Shown piece after piece: positions 8,747 through 18,091 of a stretch of DNA of 64,000 bases. A program made the position numbers and the translations under genes. The stretch is taken from positions 158,931-222,930 of the forward strand of contig CAIKRR010000029.1 of assembly GCA_903829815.1 (NCBI GenBank), given 5' to 3'. The notes beneath the pieces were generated by a model, which saw only the letters and a list, made by a program, of their open reading frames with translations, did not search any database and had not been told where the DNA came from. This DNA is from an uncultured Pseudomonadota bacterium. Its GTDB lineage: Bacteria > Pseudomonadota > Gammaproteobacteria > Burkholderiales > SG8-39. How positions within the stretch are numbered: the first letter of the stretch is position 1; every line of letters begins with the position of its first letter.

Positions 8747-9922
8747 CTAGCGCAACTGCCCCTGCAGCAGCGAGAGGATGCGAGCGGCCGCCGCGCTGGT
8801 ATCCGGACGAGACTCGTTGTCGAGCACCCGCACCTCAGTCAATTGCTCGCCACTCTGACGCAACTGGATGCGGTACTGCTCAGCCGCGGGCTTCTTGGCG
8901 CCATCACGCCAGAAGGCCAGCGAGGACAGAAAACCGTCTGACTGCTTGGGCGCCTCGTTCTCGTTCATGTCGACAAAGCGAACCCGATATTGCGCGGCCG
9001 CACGATCACGATCTTCGACCGAAAATCCGACTCGATCAAGCACGAGCCCCACGCGCCGCCAGGCGCGGTCCAGCGAGTCATTGACCTGAAGGTAGGACTG
9101 CTCGGAGGCCCCTGACACGACGCGCGCACGATCGGCATCGGTCGCGGGCGCCGCGCTCGCAGCGACCGCTGCCCTCGCTTTCCCCTCGTCGGACCCAAGA
9201 CGTACCATCAGGCGATGCAAGAACTCCGACTCGAGTCCCGGATCGACAGGACGCAACTCCCACAAGGTCTTGCCTTCATTGCCCAGACCGGTCGCGACCG
9301 GCTTCTCGACCATGCCACGGTGGCTGATGTAGACCTCGGTCGTACCGGGCGAGGCACCACGCTCCAGACGAGTGCGGTACTTGTCGCGCTCACCGGTCGA
9401 GTAGATGGTGTCGAGGTATTTGCCCAGCAGGTCGCGGATGCCACCGCCCGGCAACTTGGCACGATTCTCGGCCCAGTCGGTTTCGATGATGCCCAGATCG
9501 GCCGACTCGACCTTGAGCAGAAACCCGTTCTGTTGCCAGAATTCGCGCACGATCGGCCACAGCACCTCGGGTGATTGCGGGACCACCAGCCAGCGTTCTG
9601 TCCCGGCCCGCTGGATGCTGATCGGCCCTGCTTCGGGCAGCACGCCCGACTCGCGTTGCGCAACCGCCGCAGAAGGCCCCTTGCCGTAGGCCGACGCGTT
9701 GACGGCGCCGCTGGCCACCAGATCGGGGACGGCGTAGCGGTCGTCGCGCCCGGGTCGAGTCAGATCAGGCGGCACTTCAAGCTGCACCCCCTTGGCACCA
9801 TCGCGCGCCTTGTACTCGGCACCCGTACTGCCCATCTGAAGGCAACCGCTCAACAACAATACGCCAGGGAGTACACCGACGATGGCCAGACCACGAACAG
9901 GCTGCACGATCAAGCACCTCAT
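8747..9922 (-). CDS. bamC: Outer membrane assembly lipoprotein BamC
   Basis: A 391-residue lipoprotein subunit of the BAM complex, which inserts beta-barrel proteins into the outer membrane. The signal peptide ends in the lipobox LLSGC (Cys27). The following unstructured region ([18 protein letters not shown]) corresponds to the BamC segment that wraps BamD. Two helix-grip domains follow, with [19 protein letters not shown] in the first and [31 protein letters not shown] split across the second. The start ATG at 9922 overlaps the dapA stop (ATGA), so the two are translationally coupled as in many proteobacteria. It is larger than E. coli BamC (344 residues). Confidence 0.9.
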   Translation of the reverse strand: MRCLIVQPVRGLAIVGVLPGVLLLSGCLQMGSTGAEYKARDGAKGVQLEVPPDLTRPGRDDRYAVPDLVASGAVNASAYGKGPSAAVAQRESGVLPEAGPISIQRAGTERWLVVPQSPEVLWPIVREFWQQNGFLLKVESADLGIIETDWAENRAKLPGGGIRDLLGKYLDTIYSTGERDKYRTRLERGASPGTTEVYISHRGMVEKPVATGLGNEGKTLWELRPVDPGLESEFLHRLMVRLGSDEGKARAAVAASAAPATDADRARVVSGASEQSYLQVNDSLDRAWRRVGLVLDRVGFSVEDRDRAAAQYRVRFVDMNENEAPKQSDGFLSSLAFWRDGAKKPAAEQYRIQLRQSGEQLTEVRVLDNESRPDTSAAAARILSLLQGQLR

Positions 9923-10842
9923 GCCGAACGGCCATCGATGACCCGCAGGGTGGGCGCAGGTTGAGCTGCCTGATCCATGGCATCGCGCACGACGGCGTGA
10001 AACTGTGCAGCGAGCGGCGTGAGCGGCAAGCGGATGCCGTTTTCGATCAGGCCCAGTTCTGCCACCGCCCATTTCACCGGAATGGGGTTGGCTTCGACGA
10101 ACAACCGGGTATGCAGGCCCAGAAGCCGCTCGTTGATCTCGCGGGCACGCAGTACATCGAACGCAGCCGCAGCGGCGCACATCTGGCTCATGGCGCGGGG
10201 CGCAACATTGGAGGTGACCGAGATGACGCCATGGGCCCCCAGCAACAACAGCGCAAGGCCACTGGCGTCATCGCCGCTGTACACCTTGAACCACTCGGGC
10301 AGCCGGCGCAAGAGGTCGGTGCCGCGCTCGATGTTCCCGGTTGCATCCTTGATGCCGAGGATATTGGGCACCTCGGCCAAGCGCAGCACGGTGTCGTTGT
10401 GCATGTCGGCGACAGTGCGCCCCGGCACGTTGTAGAGAATCATCGGCAGATCGACCCGCTCGGCAATCGTCCGAAAATGCCGATAGAGCCCCTCCTGCGA
10501 GGGCTTGTTGTAGTACGGAACAACCGAGAGGCACGCCTGGGCACCGGCCTTGCGCGCAGACTCGGTGAGTTCGATCGCCTCGAGAGTCGAGTTGGCCCCG
10601 GTGCCGGCAATGATCGGGATCCGCCCTGCCGCATGTTCAACCGCGACCCGGATCAGATGCTTGTGCTCGTCAAAATCCACCGTAGGCGACTCTCCGGTGG
10701 TTCCCACCACCACGATTCCGTCGGTGCCTTCAGCCACATGCCAGTCGATGAGGCTGCGAAACCGGGCGAGGTCCAGTCGGCCGTCCTCGAACATCGGCGT
10801 TACGATGGCGACCAGACTGCCTTGGGGAAGCGATTGAGCCAT
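9919..10842 (-). CDS. dapA: 4-hydroxy-tetrahydrodipicolinate synthase
   Basis: This 307-residue class I aldolase condenses pyruvate with aspartate semialdehyde in the lysine/diaminopimelate pathway. The active site is complete: Lys165 (Schiff base, GIKDATG), Tyr137 (YNVPGRT), Thr48-Thr49 (GTTGES) and Arg142, all offset by four from E. coli. The chosen ATG at 10842 gives [18 protein letters not shown] and has a strong GGAGGG ribosome site; an upstream frame extension is not used. It is followed by bamC with a 4-base overlap. A methyltransferase gene ends 77 bases upstream. Confidence 0.97.
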   Translation of the reverse strand: MAQSLPQGSLVAIVTPMFEDGRLDLARFRSLIDWHVAEGTDGIVVVGTTGESPTVDFDEHKHLIRVAVEHAAGRIPIIAGTGANSTLEAIELTESARKAGAQACLSVVPYYNKPSQEGLYRHFRTIAERVDLPMILYNVPGRTVADMHNDTVLRLAEVPNILGIKDATGNIERGTDLLRRLPEWFKVYSGDDASGLALLLLGAHGVISVTSNVAPRAMSQMCAAAAAFDVLRAREINERLLGLHTRLFVEANPIPVKWAVAELGLIENGIRLPLTPLAAQFHAVVRDAMDQAAQPAPTLRVIDGRSA

Positions 10843-10919
10843 GGGGCCCTCCAGAGAAATTGCACACGAGGTGCACCGATCGCGGGGCGGCACTCGGCCC
10901 GACCCAACGCCACGCGAGT

Positions 10920-11489
10920 TTAATGGATTTGGTCAGACGCCAGCGGCGGAAGTTCGGGACCGCCACCGGGTGCCAATGCAAGCAATCGTTGCACCACACG
11001 GGGCACGGTCCCTTGGCGAAGCCCTTGCTCGAAGGCAAGCACCCGGAAATCGGCAAAAGCCTCGAGGAGTTCGCCCTCGCGCAACAGGAAGGCCGGACTC
11101 GAGGGCCTCCCGTACCGCTCGTTGCCTGCCATGAAGGTTTCATAGATCAGGAGCCCCCCCGGCCGCAATGCGGTTGCCAGCACGGGAAAGAGCGGGCGGT
11201 GCAGGTAATTGGTGACCAGCAGCACGTCGAAACTGGCTGGAGCCAGCGGCCAGGGCGCGGCTTCGATATCGGCATCGAGCACCTCGATGCCCGGAATCAA
11301 ACGCAAGGCTTCGAGCGCGGCCGGCGCCCGGTCGATGGCGCTCACCCGGCAACCGCGCGCAGCAAGCCAGCGGGCGTGGCGACCATCGCCGGCCGCCACA
11401 TCGAGCACCCTCAGGCCTGCCACGAGCAGATCTGAATGCCGGAGGACCCACGTCGAGGGCGCGCTCATCGAACCTGGCGCCTCAGCCAT
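10920..11489 (-). CDS. Class I SAM-dependent methyltransferase
   Basis: 189 residues with a Rossmann methyltransferase fold. The SAM-binding loop [18 protein letters not shown] is at about 29-46, followed by an acidic strand end (EVLDADIE) and the motif [12 protein letters not shown], which resembles TehB-like small methyltransferases. The acceptor is unknown. Its ATG at 11489 directly abuts the TGA of the small membrane protein upstream (TGAATG), implying translational coupling. It lies 77 bases before dapA and may be read through into dapA-bamC. Confidence 0.85.
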   Translation of the reverse strand: MAEAPGSMSAPSTWVLRHSDLLVAGLRVLDVAAGDGRHARWLAARGCRVSAIDRAPAALEALRLIPGIEVLDADIEAAPWPLAPASFDVLLVTNYLHRPLFPVLATALRPGGLLIYETFMAGNERYGRPSSPAFLLREGELLEAFADFRVLAFEQGLRQGTVPRVVQRLLALAPGGGPELPPLASDQIH

Positions 11490-11687
11490 TCAGGAACAGA
11501 ACACGGTATTGGCCAATTCGAGCAGCATGTCAGGCTGCAGCCAAGCCCTGAAGGTCACAGCAAGCACCACCGCCAGCACGGCAAGGCCGGTGGCCTGCCA
11601 GAATCGCAGCCAACTGCGCGGTGCCGGCGACACTTGCCGATCTGCGCGAGAAACGCCACCAGCGGCAAGGATGTTGAAGGAGCCCAT
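11490..11687 (-). CDS. Small single-pass membrane protein, unknown function
   Basis: From ATG at 11687 this is 65 residues; an upstream frame start at 11741 would give 83. One transmembrane helix is clear at about residues 30-50 (ATGLAVLAVVLAVTFRAW), preceded by a basic stretch, which suggests the N-terminus stays inside. No known domain is recognised. It is placed first in the minus-strand run and its stop touches the methyltransferase start. A TACAAT box (minus strand, 11699-11694) lies only 6 bases before this ATG, so if it is a -10 element the message would be leaderless or nearly so. Its reality rests on the coupling and the helix. Confidence 0.55.
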   Translation of the reverse strand: MGSFNILAAGGVSRADRQVSPAPRSWLRFWQATGLAVLAVVLAVTFRAWLQPDMLLELANTVFCS

Positions 11688-11775
11688 GACACTATTGTAG
11701 GGTTTCGCCCGTCCCACTGCACGCGCCGATGCGGAGTACACTGCGGCCTCCAGAAAATCCCTCGGAGATCTGCAG

Positions 11776-12714
11776 GTGAAAATTCTCTATTTCGATGACT
11801 TCAAGCTCGGCATCCTCAAAGGAGACCGTGTGGTCGATGTGTCAGCCCTGGTGAGCGATATCCCCCACACCGGCCCGCACAATCTCATCAGCGGCCTCAT
11901 CGAGCGATTCGCCGAGTACCGGCCGAAGATCGAAGCGGCCGTCGCCGCCGCCCAAGGCGTCCCACTGGCATCGGTGCGAATTCGCCCGCCGCTGCCCAAG
12001 CCCGGCAACATCGACTGCATGGCCGTGAATTACATGGAAGACGGCACGCTGAAAGAGCCGCCGCCCATCAACGCCTTCCACAAGTCGCCCAATGGCGTGA
12101 TCGGTCACGGCGACACGATGGTGCTGCCTGACATTCCTGCCACGATCTTCGAAGGTGAAGCCGAACTGGCTCTGGTGATCGGCAAACGTGCCTCCAATGT
12201 GCCCGCTGCCAAGGCGATGGACTACATCTTTGGCTACGTCAACTTCATCGATGGATCAGCGCGCGGTCTGCAGCCCCCGGGCAACACCTTCTATCAGATG
12301 AAGTCACGCGAGACCTTTGCCCCCATCGGTCCGTGGATCGTGACGGCCGACGAGATCCCCAACCCGCAGAACCTGGAGGTCAACCTCTGGGTCAACGGGC
12401 AGGTGAAGCAGCACTTCAACACGAGCGACATGGCGCACAAGATTCCGCGCTGCGTCGAGTTCGTGAGCTCGATCCACTCGCTGGAGCCCGGTGACGTGAT
12501 TCCGACCGGCACCAACCACCGTGGTCTCAATGCCTTCATGGATGGCGACACGGTGGAACTCGAAGTCGAGGGCTGCGGCCGCCTGTCGATCAAGATTCGC
12601 GACGACCTGAAACGGACCTGGTCGCGCGAAACCCGTCTGGATCGCCAGCAAAAGGGTCTCACCACCCCCGTGACGACCCCGCAACTGACCGGCAAATACT
12701 CGAGCGCACAGTAA
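11776..12714 (+). CDS. Fumarylacetoacetate hydrolase family protein
   Basis: 312 residues of the FAH superfamily, whose members cleave or isomerise beta-diketo acids using a divalent metal. The metal-binding acidic cluster is visible as IFEGEAELALVIG with a following Asp in FIDGSARGL, and the catalytic core ends with PGDVIPTGTNHRG. The N-terminal part (MKILYFDDFKLGIL to GNIDCMAVNYMEDG) is the small domain of this family. It resembles enzymes annotated as 2-hydroxyhepta-2,4-diene-1,7-dioate isomerases or FAA hydrolases, but no aromatic catabolic gene is adjacent. It starts with GTG at 11776 behind GGAG and is followed by a clean hairpin terminator. Confidence 0.88.
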   Translation: MKILYFDDFKLGILKGDRVVDVSALVSDIPHTGPHNLISGLIERFAEYRPKIEAAVAAAQGVPLASVRIRPPLPKPGNIDCMAVNYMEDGTLKEPPPINAFHKSPNGVIGHGDTMVLPDIPATIFEGEAELALVIGKRASNVPAAKAMDYIFGYVNFIDGSARGLQPPGNTFYQMKSRETFAPIGPWIVTADEIPNPQNLEVNLWVNGQVKQHFNTSDMAHKIPRCVEFVSSIHSLEPGDVIPTGTNHRGLNAFMDGDTVELEVEGCGRLSIKIRDDLKRTWSRETRLDRQQKGLTTPVTTPQLTGKYSSAQ

Positions 12715-12722
12715 AACCCGAG

Positions 12723-12750
12723 GGCTGACCTGAAAGGTCTCAGGTCAGCC
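12723..12750. terminator. Bidirectional intrinsic terminator
   Basis: Perfect 11-base stem GGCTGACCTGA (12723-12733) and TCAGGTCAGCC (12740-12750) with a 6-base loop, between the converging FAH gene (+) and wecE (-). On the minus strand it is followed by CTCGGGTTTTACT, a short T-run, and on the plus strand by TGTTTC. Confidence 0.75.
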
Positions 12751-12779
12751 TGTTTCGCCCCGATTCGAAGCAGGGCCCG

Positions 12780-13913
12780 TCAGACGCGTACGGTAACCGC
12801 CTCGATCACGCGGTTTACGTCATGATCCTGCATGCCAGGCCATAGCGGCAGGCGAAGAACCCGTTGCGCGAGGATTTCAGTCCTTGACAGGTCGCCACCA
12901 GCGCGGCCGTGCCTCATGCCGGCAGGTGACGAGTGTAGCGGTACGTAATGCGACACCGGTTGTACCCCGGCCCCCCTCAGCGCCCCAACCACCGCCTCAC
13001 GGTTACGACCGGGCGGCAGGATCAGGTAGTACATGTGAGCATTGTGCTGGCAGTTGTCCGGCACGATGGGGCGACGCAATCGACCATCGGCCTCGGTTCG
13101 CTCGAACGCTTCGTGATAAGCATTCCAGATCGCCATGCGCGCCTGCGTGATGGCGTCTGCGCGCTCGAGCTGAGCCACGAGCAAGGCGGCCACGAGCTCG
13201 CTGGGCAGGTACGACGAACCGACCTCCTGCCAGGTGTAGCGATCGACCTCACCGCGCAAAAATCGGCTGCGATCGGTGCCCTTCTCGCGAATCATCTCGG
13301 CCCGCGGGCCAAGCGCATCGTCATTGACCAGCAGTGCCCCACCCTCGCCTGCCACGATATTCTTGGTTTCGTGAAAGCTGATAGCGCCGAGATCGCCCAT
13401 GGAACCGAGCGGACGGCCGCGATACGACGCCATCACGCCCTGGGCAGCGTCCTCGATCACGCGCAAGCCATGCCGTCGCGCTATCGACATGATCGAATCC
13501 ATTTCGCATGAAACCCCGGCGTAGTGCACCGGCACGATCGCGCGGGTACGCGAAGTGATGGCCTCCTCGATCAACGTTTCGTCGATATTGAGGGTGTCGG
13601 CTCGTATGTCCACAAACACCGGTACTGCGCCTCTCAGGGCAAAGGCAGCGGCCGTGGAGACGAAGGTGTAGGAAGGCATGATCACCTCGTCACCCGGAAC
13701 GATATCGAGCAGCAGCGCCGCCATCTCCAGCGCAGCCGTGCACGAGTGGGTCAGCAAGGCGCGCGGCGTCGAGCACCGACTCTCGATCCAGGCATGCACT
13801 TGCCGGGTGAAGGGCCCGTCTCCTGCCAGACGCCCACTGACACAGACCTCGTTCAGGTACTCCAGTTCTCGCCCGATCAGAAACGGACGATTGAAGGGTA
13901 TCGAATGCATCAT
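12780..13913 (-). CDS. wecE: dTDP-4-amino-4,6-dideoxygalactose transaminase
   Basis: 377 residues, colinear over its whole length with E. coli WecE/RffA (376). It is a PLP-dependent DegT/DnrJ/EryC1 sugar aminotransferase making dTDP-Fuc4N from the 4-keto sugar with glutamate as donor. PLP lysine Lys184 sits in SFHETKN, Asp155 in EDAAQG, with PSYTFVSTA, VPVHYAGVSCEMD and REKGTDRSRF as family blocks. The start ATG at 13913 has GGAGGGG six bases upstream. It follows the glycosyltransferase-like gene by 49 bases. No rmlA/rmlB, wecB-G or other amino-sugar genes are nearby, so it is an orphan member of a surface-glycan pathway. Confidence 0.93.
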   Translation of the reverse strand: MMHSIPFNRPFLIGRELEYLNEVCVSGRLAGDGPFTRQVHAWIESRCSTPRALLTHSCTAALEMAALLLDIVPGDEVIMPSYTFVSTAAAFALRGAVPVFVDIRADTLNIDETLIEEAITSRTRAIVPVHYAGVSCEMDSIMSIARRHGLRVIEDAAQGVMASYRGRPLGSMGDLGAISFHETKNIVAGEGGALLVNDDALGPRAEMIREKGTDRSRFLRGEVDRYTWQEVGSSYLPSELVAALLVAQLERADAITQARMAIWNAYHEAFERTEADGRLRRPIVPDNCQHNAHMYYLILPPGRNREAVVGALRGAGVQPVSHYVPLHSSPAGMRHGRAGGDLSRTEILAQRVLRLPLWPGMQDHDVNRVIEAVTVRV

Positions 13914-13962
13914 GATCCACCCCTCCAGGGCAGCCGTGGCAAGCGGCAACGGCAATAAGCGC

Positions 13963-14898
13963 TCATGCCAGCGCAGTGGCAGTCGCAGGGGCAGGGGCAG
14001 GGACGGGAGATTCCATCGCTGTCCTCAGCGTCGCTGCCAGTTGCACCATGAAAACCTTGCGCTGTCCTCGCAAGTGAGAGACGAAACGCGATCGACGGTC
14101 CTGATCGGTGACCGAGATCTGCCAGTTGTCGCCCACCCGTTCAATCTCAGGCGCATAGTTGTAGAGGGCATCTTCGAGTATCGCGACCTTTATGCCCTGA
14201 TATCGCACATGCTTGCGTTGCCCTGCCATGAAGGCACGGCCAAACATCACCATCAAGGTGTGAGGCTCGCCCCACCACGACATGAAGTGCTCGCGAACCC
14301 GCCCCTTCAAGGCGCCGTATTCTTCAAGCGCATCATGCTGAAACAGGTACTCCATCTGCTGCATCCATGCGCCAAAGAAACGGCTCGTCGCCTCACTGGA
14401 ACGGGCAAAGAGCACGCCCCCGTTGATGATCGACATCAGCGAGTTCAGCGGCACGCCGCGTTCGCTGTACTTCAGGTCGGGATAGAAGGTGGCAGGAAAC
14501 GCAAGGTCGAAATCGCTGCCGAACACATCGTCGAGCGCACGATTGAGCAGGATGTCGATATCCATGAAGACGAGATCGACCTCCTCACCGTGCTCGAGCA
14601 GTGCATCCACATATTGCTTCTGTACGCGCAACCGGTCGTACATCAAATGCCCGTGACGGATATCGGCATGCCGCACCAGCGTGAGATCGTCCGGCAACCC
14701 CGGCGCATCAAAGGTCTCATCGGTCACAAGCACCACCGGACATTGGGGCATCACACGACGAATCGATTCGACGCACAGCACCAGCATCTGCGACGGGGCC
14801 AGAGCGGCATCGGGATTTCCGAGTTCAGCCTGGAGACGCTTCTCACGATCTTCGGTGAAGAACAACACGATATGCGGAGGGCGGCGGTGGCGCTTCAT
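13963..14898 (-). CDS. Glycosyltransferase-like protein (GT-A, DxD motif), unassigned family
   Basis: 311 residues, probably soluble. The fold looks like a nucleotide-diphospho-sugar transferase: early strand HIVLFFTEDRE, then VVLVTDETF, and a DxD metal motif Asp113-Ile-Asp115 inside LVFMDIDILLN. NGGVLFARSS and MSWWGEPHTL, with a late LEDALYNY, are typical of enzymes that build an acceptor pocket. I do not recognise the exact family; GT8-like or the DUF-type capsule transferases are closest. The C-terminus is a Pro/Ala/Thr tail. It precedes wecE in the same operon (49 bases), so a role in transferring an amino-deoxy sugar is an inference. Confidence 0.6.
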   Translation of the reverse strand: MKRHRRPPHIVLFFTEDREKRLQAELGNPDAALAPSQMLVLCVESIRRVMPQCPVVLVTDETFDAPGLPDDLTLVRHADIRHGHLMYDRLRVQKQYVDALLEHGEEVDLVFMDIDILLNRALDDVFGSDFDLAFPATFYPDLKYSERGVPLNSLMSIINGGVLFARSSEATSRFFGAWMQQMEYLFQHDALEEYGALKGRVREHFMSWWGEPHTLMVMFGRAFMAGQRKHVRYQGIKVAILEDALYNYAPEIERVGDNWQISVTDQDRRSRFVSHLRGQRKVFMVQLAATLRTAMESPVPAPAPATATALA

Positions 14899-15199
14899 CT
14901 GGGAAGAATGTCCTCTGGTTCGAGCGATGGCCTCGAGGCATCAGCGTCGCCCGGACAGTCAGTGCCCGCAGGGTCGCGCCAACACCTCAAGACAGATCCG
15001 AAAAGTCTGCCAGCGCAAACACCAACCGAAGCCGCATGCAGCCGAAATCTCGACAGGCAAGTGTCGAAAAAATCACGCTGTATATCCCCTTGCGTGACCA
15101 AATACGCAGATCGTCACCGTGCCGATCGAGGTGGCTGGTGCCTCTGCCGAGCAGCAAGACTTCCAGGCACGCGGTCAAAAGCAGCTAGAATTGCGCTCC
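14899..15199. other. Intergenic region between glycosyltransferase-like gene and tRNA-Arg
   Basis: About 300 bases without a convincing gene. At its right end TAGAAT (15186-15191) sits 9 bases before the tRNA and is followed by a GC-rich discriminator, as for a stringently controlled tRNA promoter; the -35 (perhaps TTCCAG, 15161-15166) is poor. The left end must carry the promoter of the minus-strand glycan pair, which I cannot place. Confidence 0.4.
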
Positions 15200-15271
15200 C
15201 TCTCCGTAGTTCAATGGATAGAACGAGTGCCTCCTAAGCGCTAGATACAGGTTCGATTCCTGTCGGGGGGA
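15200..15271 (+). tRNA. tRNA-Arg (anticodon CCT)
   Basis: A full cloverleaf can be drawn over 72 bases: acceptor CTCTCCG/CGGGGGG (two G-T pairs), D-arm GTTC/GAAC, anticodon stem AGTGC/GCGCT around loop CTCCTAA (anticodon CCT), a 4-base variable region, and T-arm ACAGG/CCTGT around TTCGATT. It has the same architecture as E. coli tRNA-Arg(CCU). The CCA end is not encoded: the discriminator A is followed by CTT. The first pair is C1-G72 instead of the usual G1-C72. Confidence 0.93.
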
Positions 15272-15394
15272 CTTCGGGCCGCATGATGACCATCAGAACA
15301 GTGCCCGGGGCTGCGTTATCATCAGGCGCAGATCAAAGGCGTGCCTCCTGGCACCCCCACCCGTCGATCACCGCGCCAGACGAGCGACCCAGCC

Positions 15395-15931
15395 ATGAAA
15401 TTCTGTTCGAACTGCGCCCATCCGGTCGTGCACCAGATCCCGGAAGGGGACAACCGACTTCGCCACATGTGCGTTTCATGCGGCGTCGTACACTATGAGA
15501 ACCCCAAGCTCGTGGTGGGTTCCATCCCGGTATGGGGCGAGCAGGTACTGCTGTGCAGACGCGCGATTGAACCGCGTCACGGGTACTGGACTCTGCCGGC
15601 CGGCTTCATGGAAAACGGCGAGTCAACGGCCGAAGCGGCTGCCCGCGAGACGCTCGAAGAGGCAGACGCCCGTATCGAACTGCTCGATCTCTACACGCTC
15701 TATTCGATCAGCTACGTCGATCAGGTACACGTGTACTACCGGGCACGGCTGCTCGATCTGAACTTCGGCCCAGGCACCGAAAGCCTCGAAGTGAAACTGT
15801 TCGACGAAAGCGACATTCCGTGGGATGACCTTGCCTTCCGGACCGTGCAGATCACCCTGCGTCACTTCTTCGATGACCGGCGAACCGGCAGATTCAGCCT
15901 GCACACCGGCTCACTCGACCCGGTTCGCTGA
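15395..15931 (+). CDS. Nudix hydrolase with N-terminal zinc ribbon
   Basis: 178 residues. An N-terminal zinc ribbon (Cys4, Cys7, Cys26, Cys29) precedes a Nudix domain with box G70-x5-E76-x7-R84-E85-x2-E88-E89, where the usual late glycine is Asp. The layout (zinc ribbon, [17 protein letters not shown], then [13 protein letters not shown]) is that of a common proteobacterial group annotated as ADP-ribose/NADH pyrophosphatase-like. Hydrolysis of a nucleoside diphosphate derivative is expected; the substrate is unknown. The ATG at 15395 starts exactly at the ribbon. The 3' end overlaps the convergent ferredoxin gene by 21 bases. Confidence 0.85.
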   Translation: MKFCSNCAHPVVHQIPEGDNRLRHMCVSCGVVHYENPKLVVGSIPVWGEQVLLCRRAIEPRHGYWTLPAGFMENGESTAEAAARETLEEADARIELLDLYTLYSISYVDQVHVYYRARLLDLNFGPGTESLEVKLFDESDIPWDDLAFRTVQITLRHFFDDRRTGRFSLHTGSLDPVR

Positions 15932-16501
15932 GCGAGGTTTGCCCGCGTCGGCACGAGCGTCTGCCCGCGCTTGCGCCCGAGCACGGGCTCGATCGACAGC
16001 CCCCCGAATGACAGCCATTCGAGGATCGGTCACCGACGGGCTGATCGCACCATCAACACTCGGCACACCGTGGATATCGGCGCCAGCGGGGCCTGCATTC
16101 GACCCTGAGCCACCGGGGGCTGCGTCCACCCGTGCCCCAGGACCATCGAACCGGCCAGGCACGGCCTTCCCAAGCCCGAGCCGCTCCGCTCGCGCCCGCT
16201 CGCGTCGGCTCGCCTCATCAGCCACCTCGACACCCCAGACGACGCCTGCCGGGGCAGCCTCGAACACGATGCAATCGACCGGACATGGGGGTGCACACAA
16301 CTCGCAACCGGTACACCATTGGGTAACGACGGCGTGCATGTGTTTGGCCGATCCGACGATGGCATCGACCGGACAGGCCCGAATGCACAAGGTGCAACCG
16401 ATGCAGTCGGCCTCGATGATGCGTGCCAGCCGCCGCGGGCTCCCGAGGGCTCGGACAAGCGCAGGCTCGCCAGGCGGCGGCATCAATCGGGGAGAAGACA
16501 C
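15911..16501 (-). CDS. rnfB: RnfB-like 2[4Fe-4S] ferredoxin, lacking the RnfB N-terminal domain
   Basis: 196 residues. Two clusters are plain: [12 protein letters not shown] (Cys33, 36, 39, 43) and [12 protein letters not shown] (Cys63, 66, 69, 73), with the RnfB-type sequence [15 protein letters not shown] between them. The membrane anchor and the N-terminal Fe-S domain of true RnfB/RsxB are missing, and the frame cannot extend upstream because bpt ends 6 bases before the ATG. The C-terminal ~110 residues are low-complexity, rich in Ala, Gly, Arg and Asp. No rnfA/C/D/G/E genes are present. It closes the aat-bpt operon; nth, the usual rnf neighbour, is just beyond aat. Confidence 0.8.
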   Translation of the reverse strand: MSSPRLMPPPGEPALVRALGSPRRLARIIEADCIGCTLCIRACPVDAIVGSAKHMHAVVTQWCTGCELCAPPCPVDCIVFEAAPAGVVWGVEVADEASRRERARAERLGLGKAVPGRFDGPGARVDAAPGGSGSNAGPAGADIHGVPSVDGAISPSVTDPRMAVIRGAVDRARARAQARADARADAGKPRSANRVE

Positions 16502-16507
16502 GGGCGT

Positions 16508-17245
16508 TCAGCCTCCGTCGTGATCGTGCATGGGCTGCCACTGACCGTCATGGAGCGCCTCGATCGGCCGAAACCGCGACTTGTAGGCCATTTTACGACT
16601 GTCCTCGATCCAGTAACCCAGATACAGCCAGGAAACCCCGATGCGGCGGCAGTATTCGATCTGCCACAGGATGTTGTAGGTGCCCAGACTGGCCTGCTCC
16701 ATGGCTGGATCGAAGAAGGTATAGACCGAAGAGAGCCCATCGGCCAGAAAATCGATGATGCTCACCATTACGAGACGATCGCCATCGCGGAACTCGACCA
16801 ACTGGGTATTGACCCGGCTCTGCAGCAGGAAGTGCGAGTATTGGTCGCGACTGTCCTGATCCATCCCACCGCCGGCATGACGGGCGGCCTGATAGCGCAG
16901 ATAAAGCGCGTAATGCTCGAGCCGGAAGCGCAGGCTGGTGATGGTTGCCTCGATCCCCTGGTTTCGCGTACGTGCCCGGCGTTGTGACCGCGAAGGTCTG
17001 AAGCGGGCGACATCGATACGCACCGGCAAACAGGCTTGGCAACTGTCGCAGTGCGGCCGATAGGTGAAGATGCCGCTGCGCCTGAAACCGGCACGCACCA
17101 GATCGCTGTAGATCTCGGTGCCGATCAGGTGGCTGGGCGAAGCAACCTGTGAACGTGCGGTATGCCCGGGCAGGTAACTGCACGGATAAGGCGCAGTCAC
17201 ATAGAACTGCAGCGCAGCGTGAGGAAGATCGTCAAGCCTTGACAT
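16508..17245 (-). CDS. bpt: Aspartate/glutamate leucyltransferase (arginyltransferase family)
   Basis: 245 residues of the ATE superfamily; bacterial Bpt transfers leucine from Leu-tRNA to proteins with N-terminal Asp or Glu, making them ClpS/ClpAP substrates. The N-terminal cysteines of the ATE domain are present (Cys22 in YPCSYLPG; Cys66, Cys69, Cys72 in [10 protein letters not shown]). The C-terminal domain carries [25 protein letters not shown] and [20 protein letters not shown], all characteristic. It starts 36 bases after the aat stop, giving an N-degron operon. bpt beside aat is a common betaproteobacterial arrangement. Confidence 0.93.
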   Translation of the reverse strand: MSRLDDLPHAALQFYVTAPYPCSYLPGHTARSQVASPSHLIGTEIYSDLVRAGFRRSGIFTYRPHCDSCQACLPVRIDVARFRPSRSQRRARTRNQGIEATITSLRFRLEHYALYLRYQAARHAGGGMDQDSRDQYSHFLLQSRVNTQLVEFRDGDRLVMVSIIDFLADGLSSVYTFFDPAMEQASLGTYNILWQIEYCRRIGVSWLYLGYWIEDSRKMAYKSRFRPIEALHDGQWQPMHDHDGG

Positions 17246-17281
17246 CGGGTGGGCATCATCCAGCGGTACGGCGACGGGCGC

Positions 17282-17998
17282 TCAGGTCCTGAGGTCGCGT
17301 ACGTCGAGTCTGGAACTCACGTAGGACCACCGATCGCCTTTCGCAGGGCAGTCTACCAACTCCTCGAGGGCTTGCAAGAAGGTGTCGCGCGGAATCTGAC
17401 GAGCCCCCATCGCTTCCAGATGCTCGGTGTGCATCTGACAATCGATCACCTGAAAGCCGGCATGGTGCAGATAGCGCGACAAATGCACCAGAGCGATCTT
17501 GGACGCATCAGGTACCAGACTGAACATCGACTCGCCGAAGAAGACCCGCCCAAGGGCCACCCCGTAGAGGCCGCCAGCCAGCCTACCGTCGACCCAGGTC
17601 TCGATGGAATGCGCGAGGCCCGCCTCGTGCAGTTCAAGGTAACCCTGCTTCAGTTCCGCAGTGATCCAGGTGCCCGCCTGTCCTTCGCGCGGTGCCGCAC
17701 AGGCCTCGATCACATCAACGAAGCAGGTATCGAAGCGCACTTCGTAGGGTCGGTTTCGCAACACCTTGGAAAGCGACCGGGTGACACGGATATCGCCCGG
17801 ATAGAGCACCATGCGCGGGTCCGGACTCCACCATAGAATCGGATCGCCCGGCGAGTACCAGGGAAAGATGCCGTTCCGGTAAGCTTCGACCAACCGTCGC
17901 GGCGACAGGTCGCCACCAGCCGCGAGGAGCCCGTTGGGGTTATCCATGGCGAACTCGTTGGGCGGGAAAGGGGCGTCGCCCTGAATCCAGGGAATCAT
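17282..17998 (-). CDS. aat: Leucyl/phenylalanyl-tRNA--protein transferase
   Basis: 238 residues; Aat adds Leu or Phe to proteins with N-terminal Lys/Arg for ClpAP degradation. Family blocks in order are NGLLAAGGDLSPRRLVEAYRNGIFPW split over the first 45 residues, WWSPDPRMVLYP, TWITAELKQGY, HSIETWVDGRLAGGLYG, FFGESMFS and the C-terminal VIDCQMHTEHLEAMGA. The start at 17998 gives MIPWIQGD; a much longer open frame upstream overlaps nth on the other strand and is not used. First gene of aat-bpt-ferredoxin, divergent from nth with about 90 bases between. Confidence 0.95.
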   Translation of the reverse strand: MIPWIQGDAPFPPNEFAMDNPNGLLAAGGDLSPRRLVEAYRNGIFPWYSPGDPILWWSPDPRMVLYPGDIRVTRSLSKVLRNRPYEVRFDTCFVDVIEACAAPREGQAGTWITAELKQGYLELHEAGLAHSIETWVDGRLAGGLYGVALGRVFFGESMFSLVPDASKIALVHLSRYLHHAGFQVIDCQMHTEHLEAMGARQIPRDTFLQALEELVDCPAKGDRWSYVSSRLDVRDLRT

Positions 17999-18091
17999 CG
18001 CAGGTTGGATGGTAGATCTTCCTTCAGCATGCACCCCAAAGGGCTCCGGCAGGCGTGCACTTGTCACACTTCCATTGATGATATCGCAACG

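Noticed and set aside
15200..15271. tRNA-Arg as integration site for a mobile island carrying the wecE pair
   Set aside because: I see no repeat of the tRNA 3' end within the window and no integrase. The wecE pair lies on the 5' side of the tRNA, not behind its 3' end.
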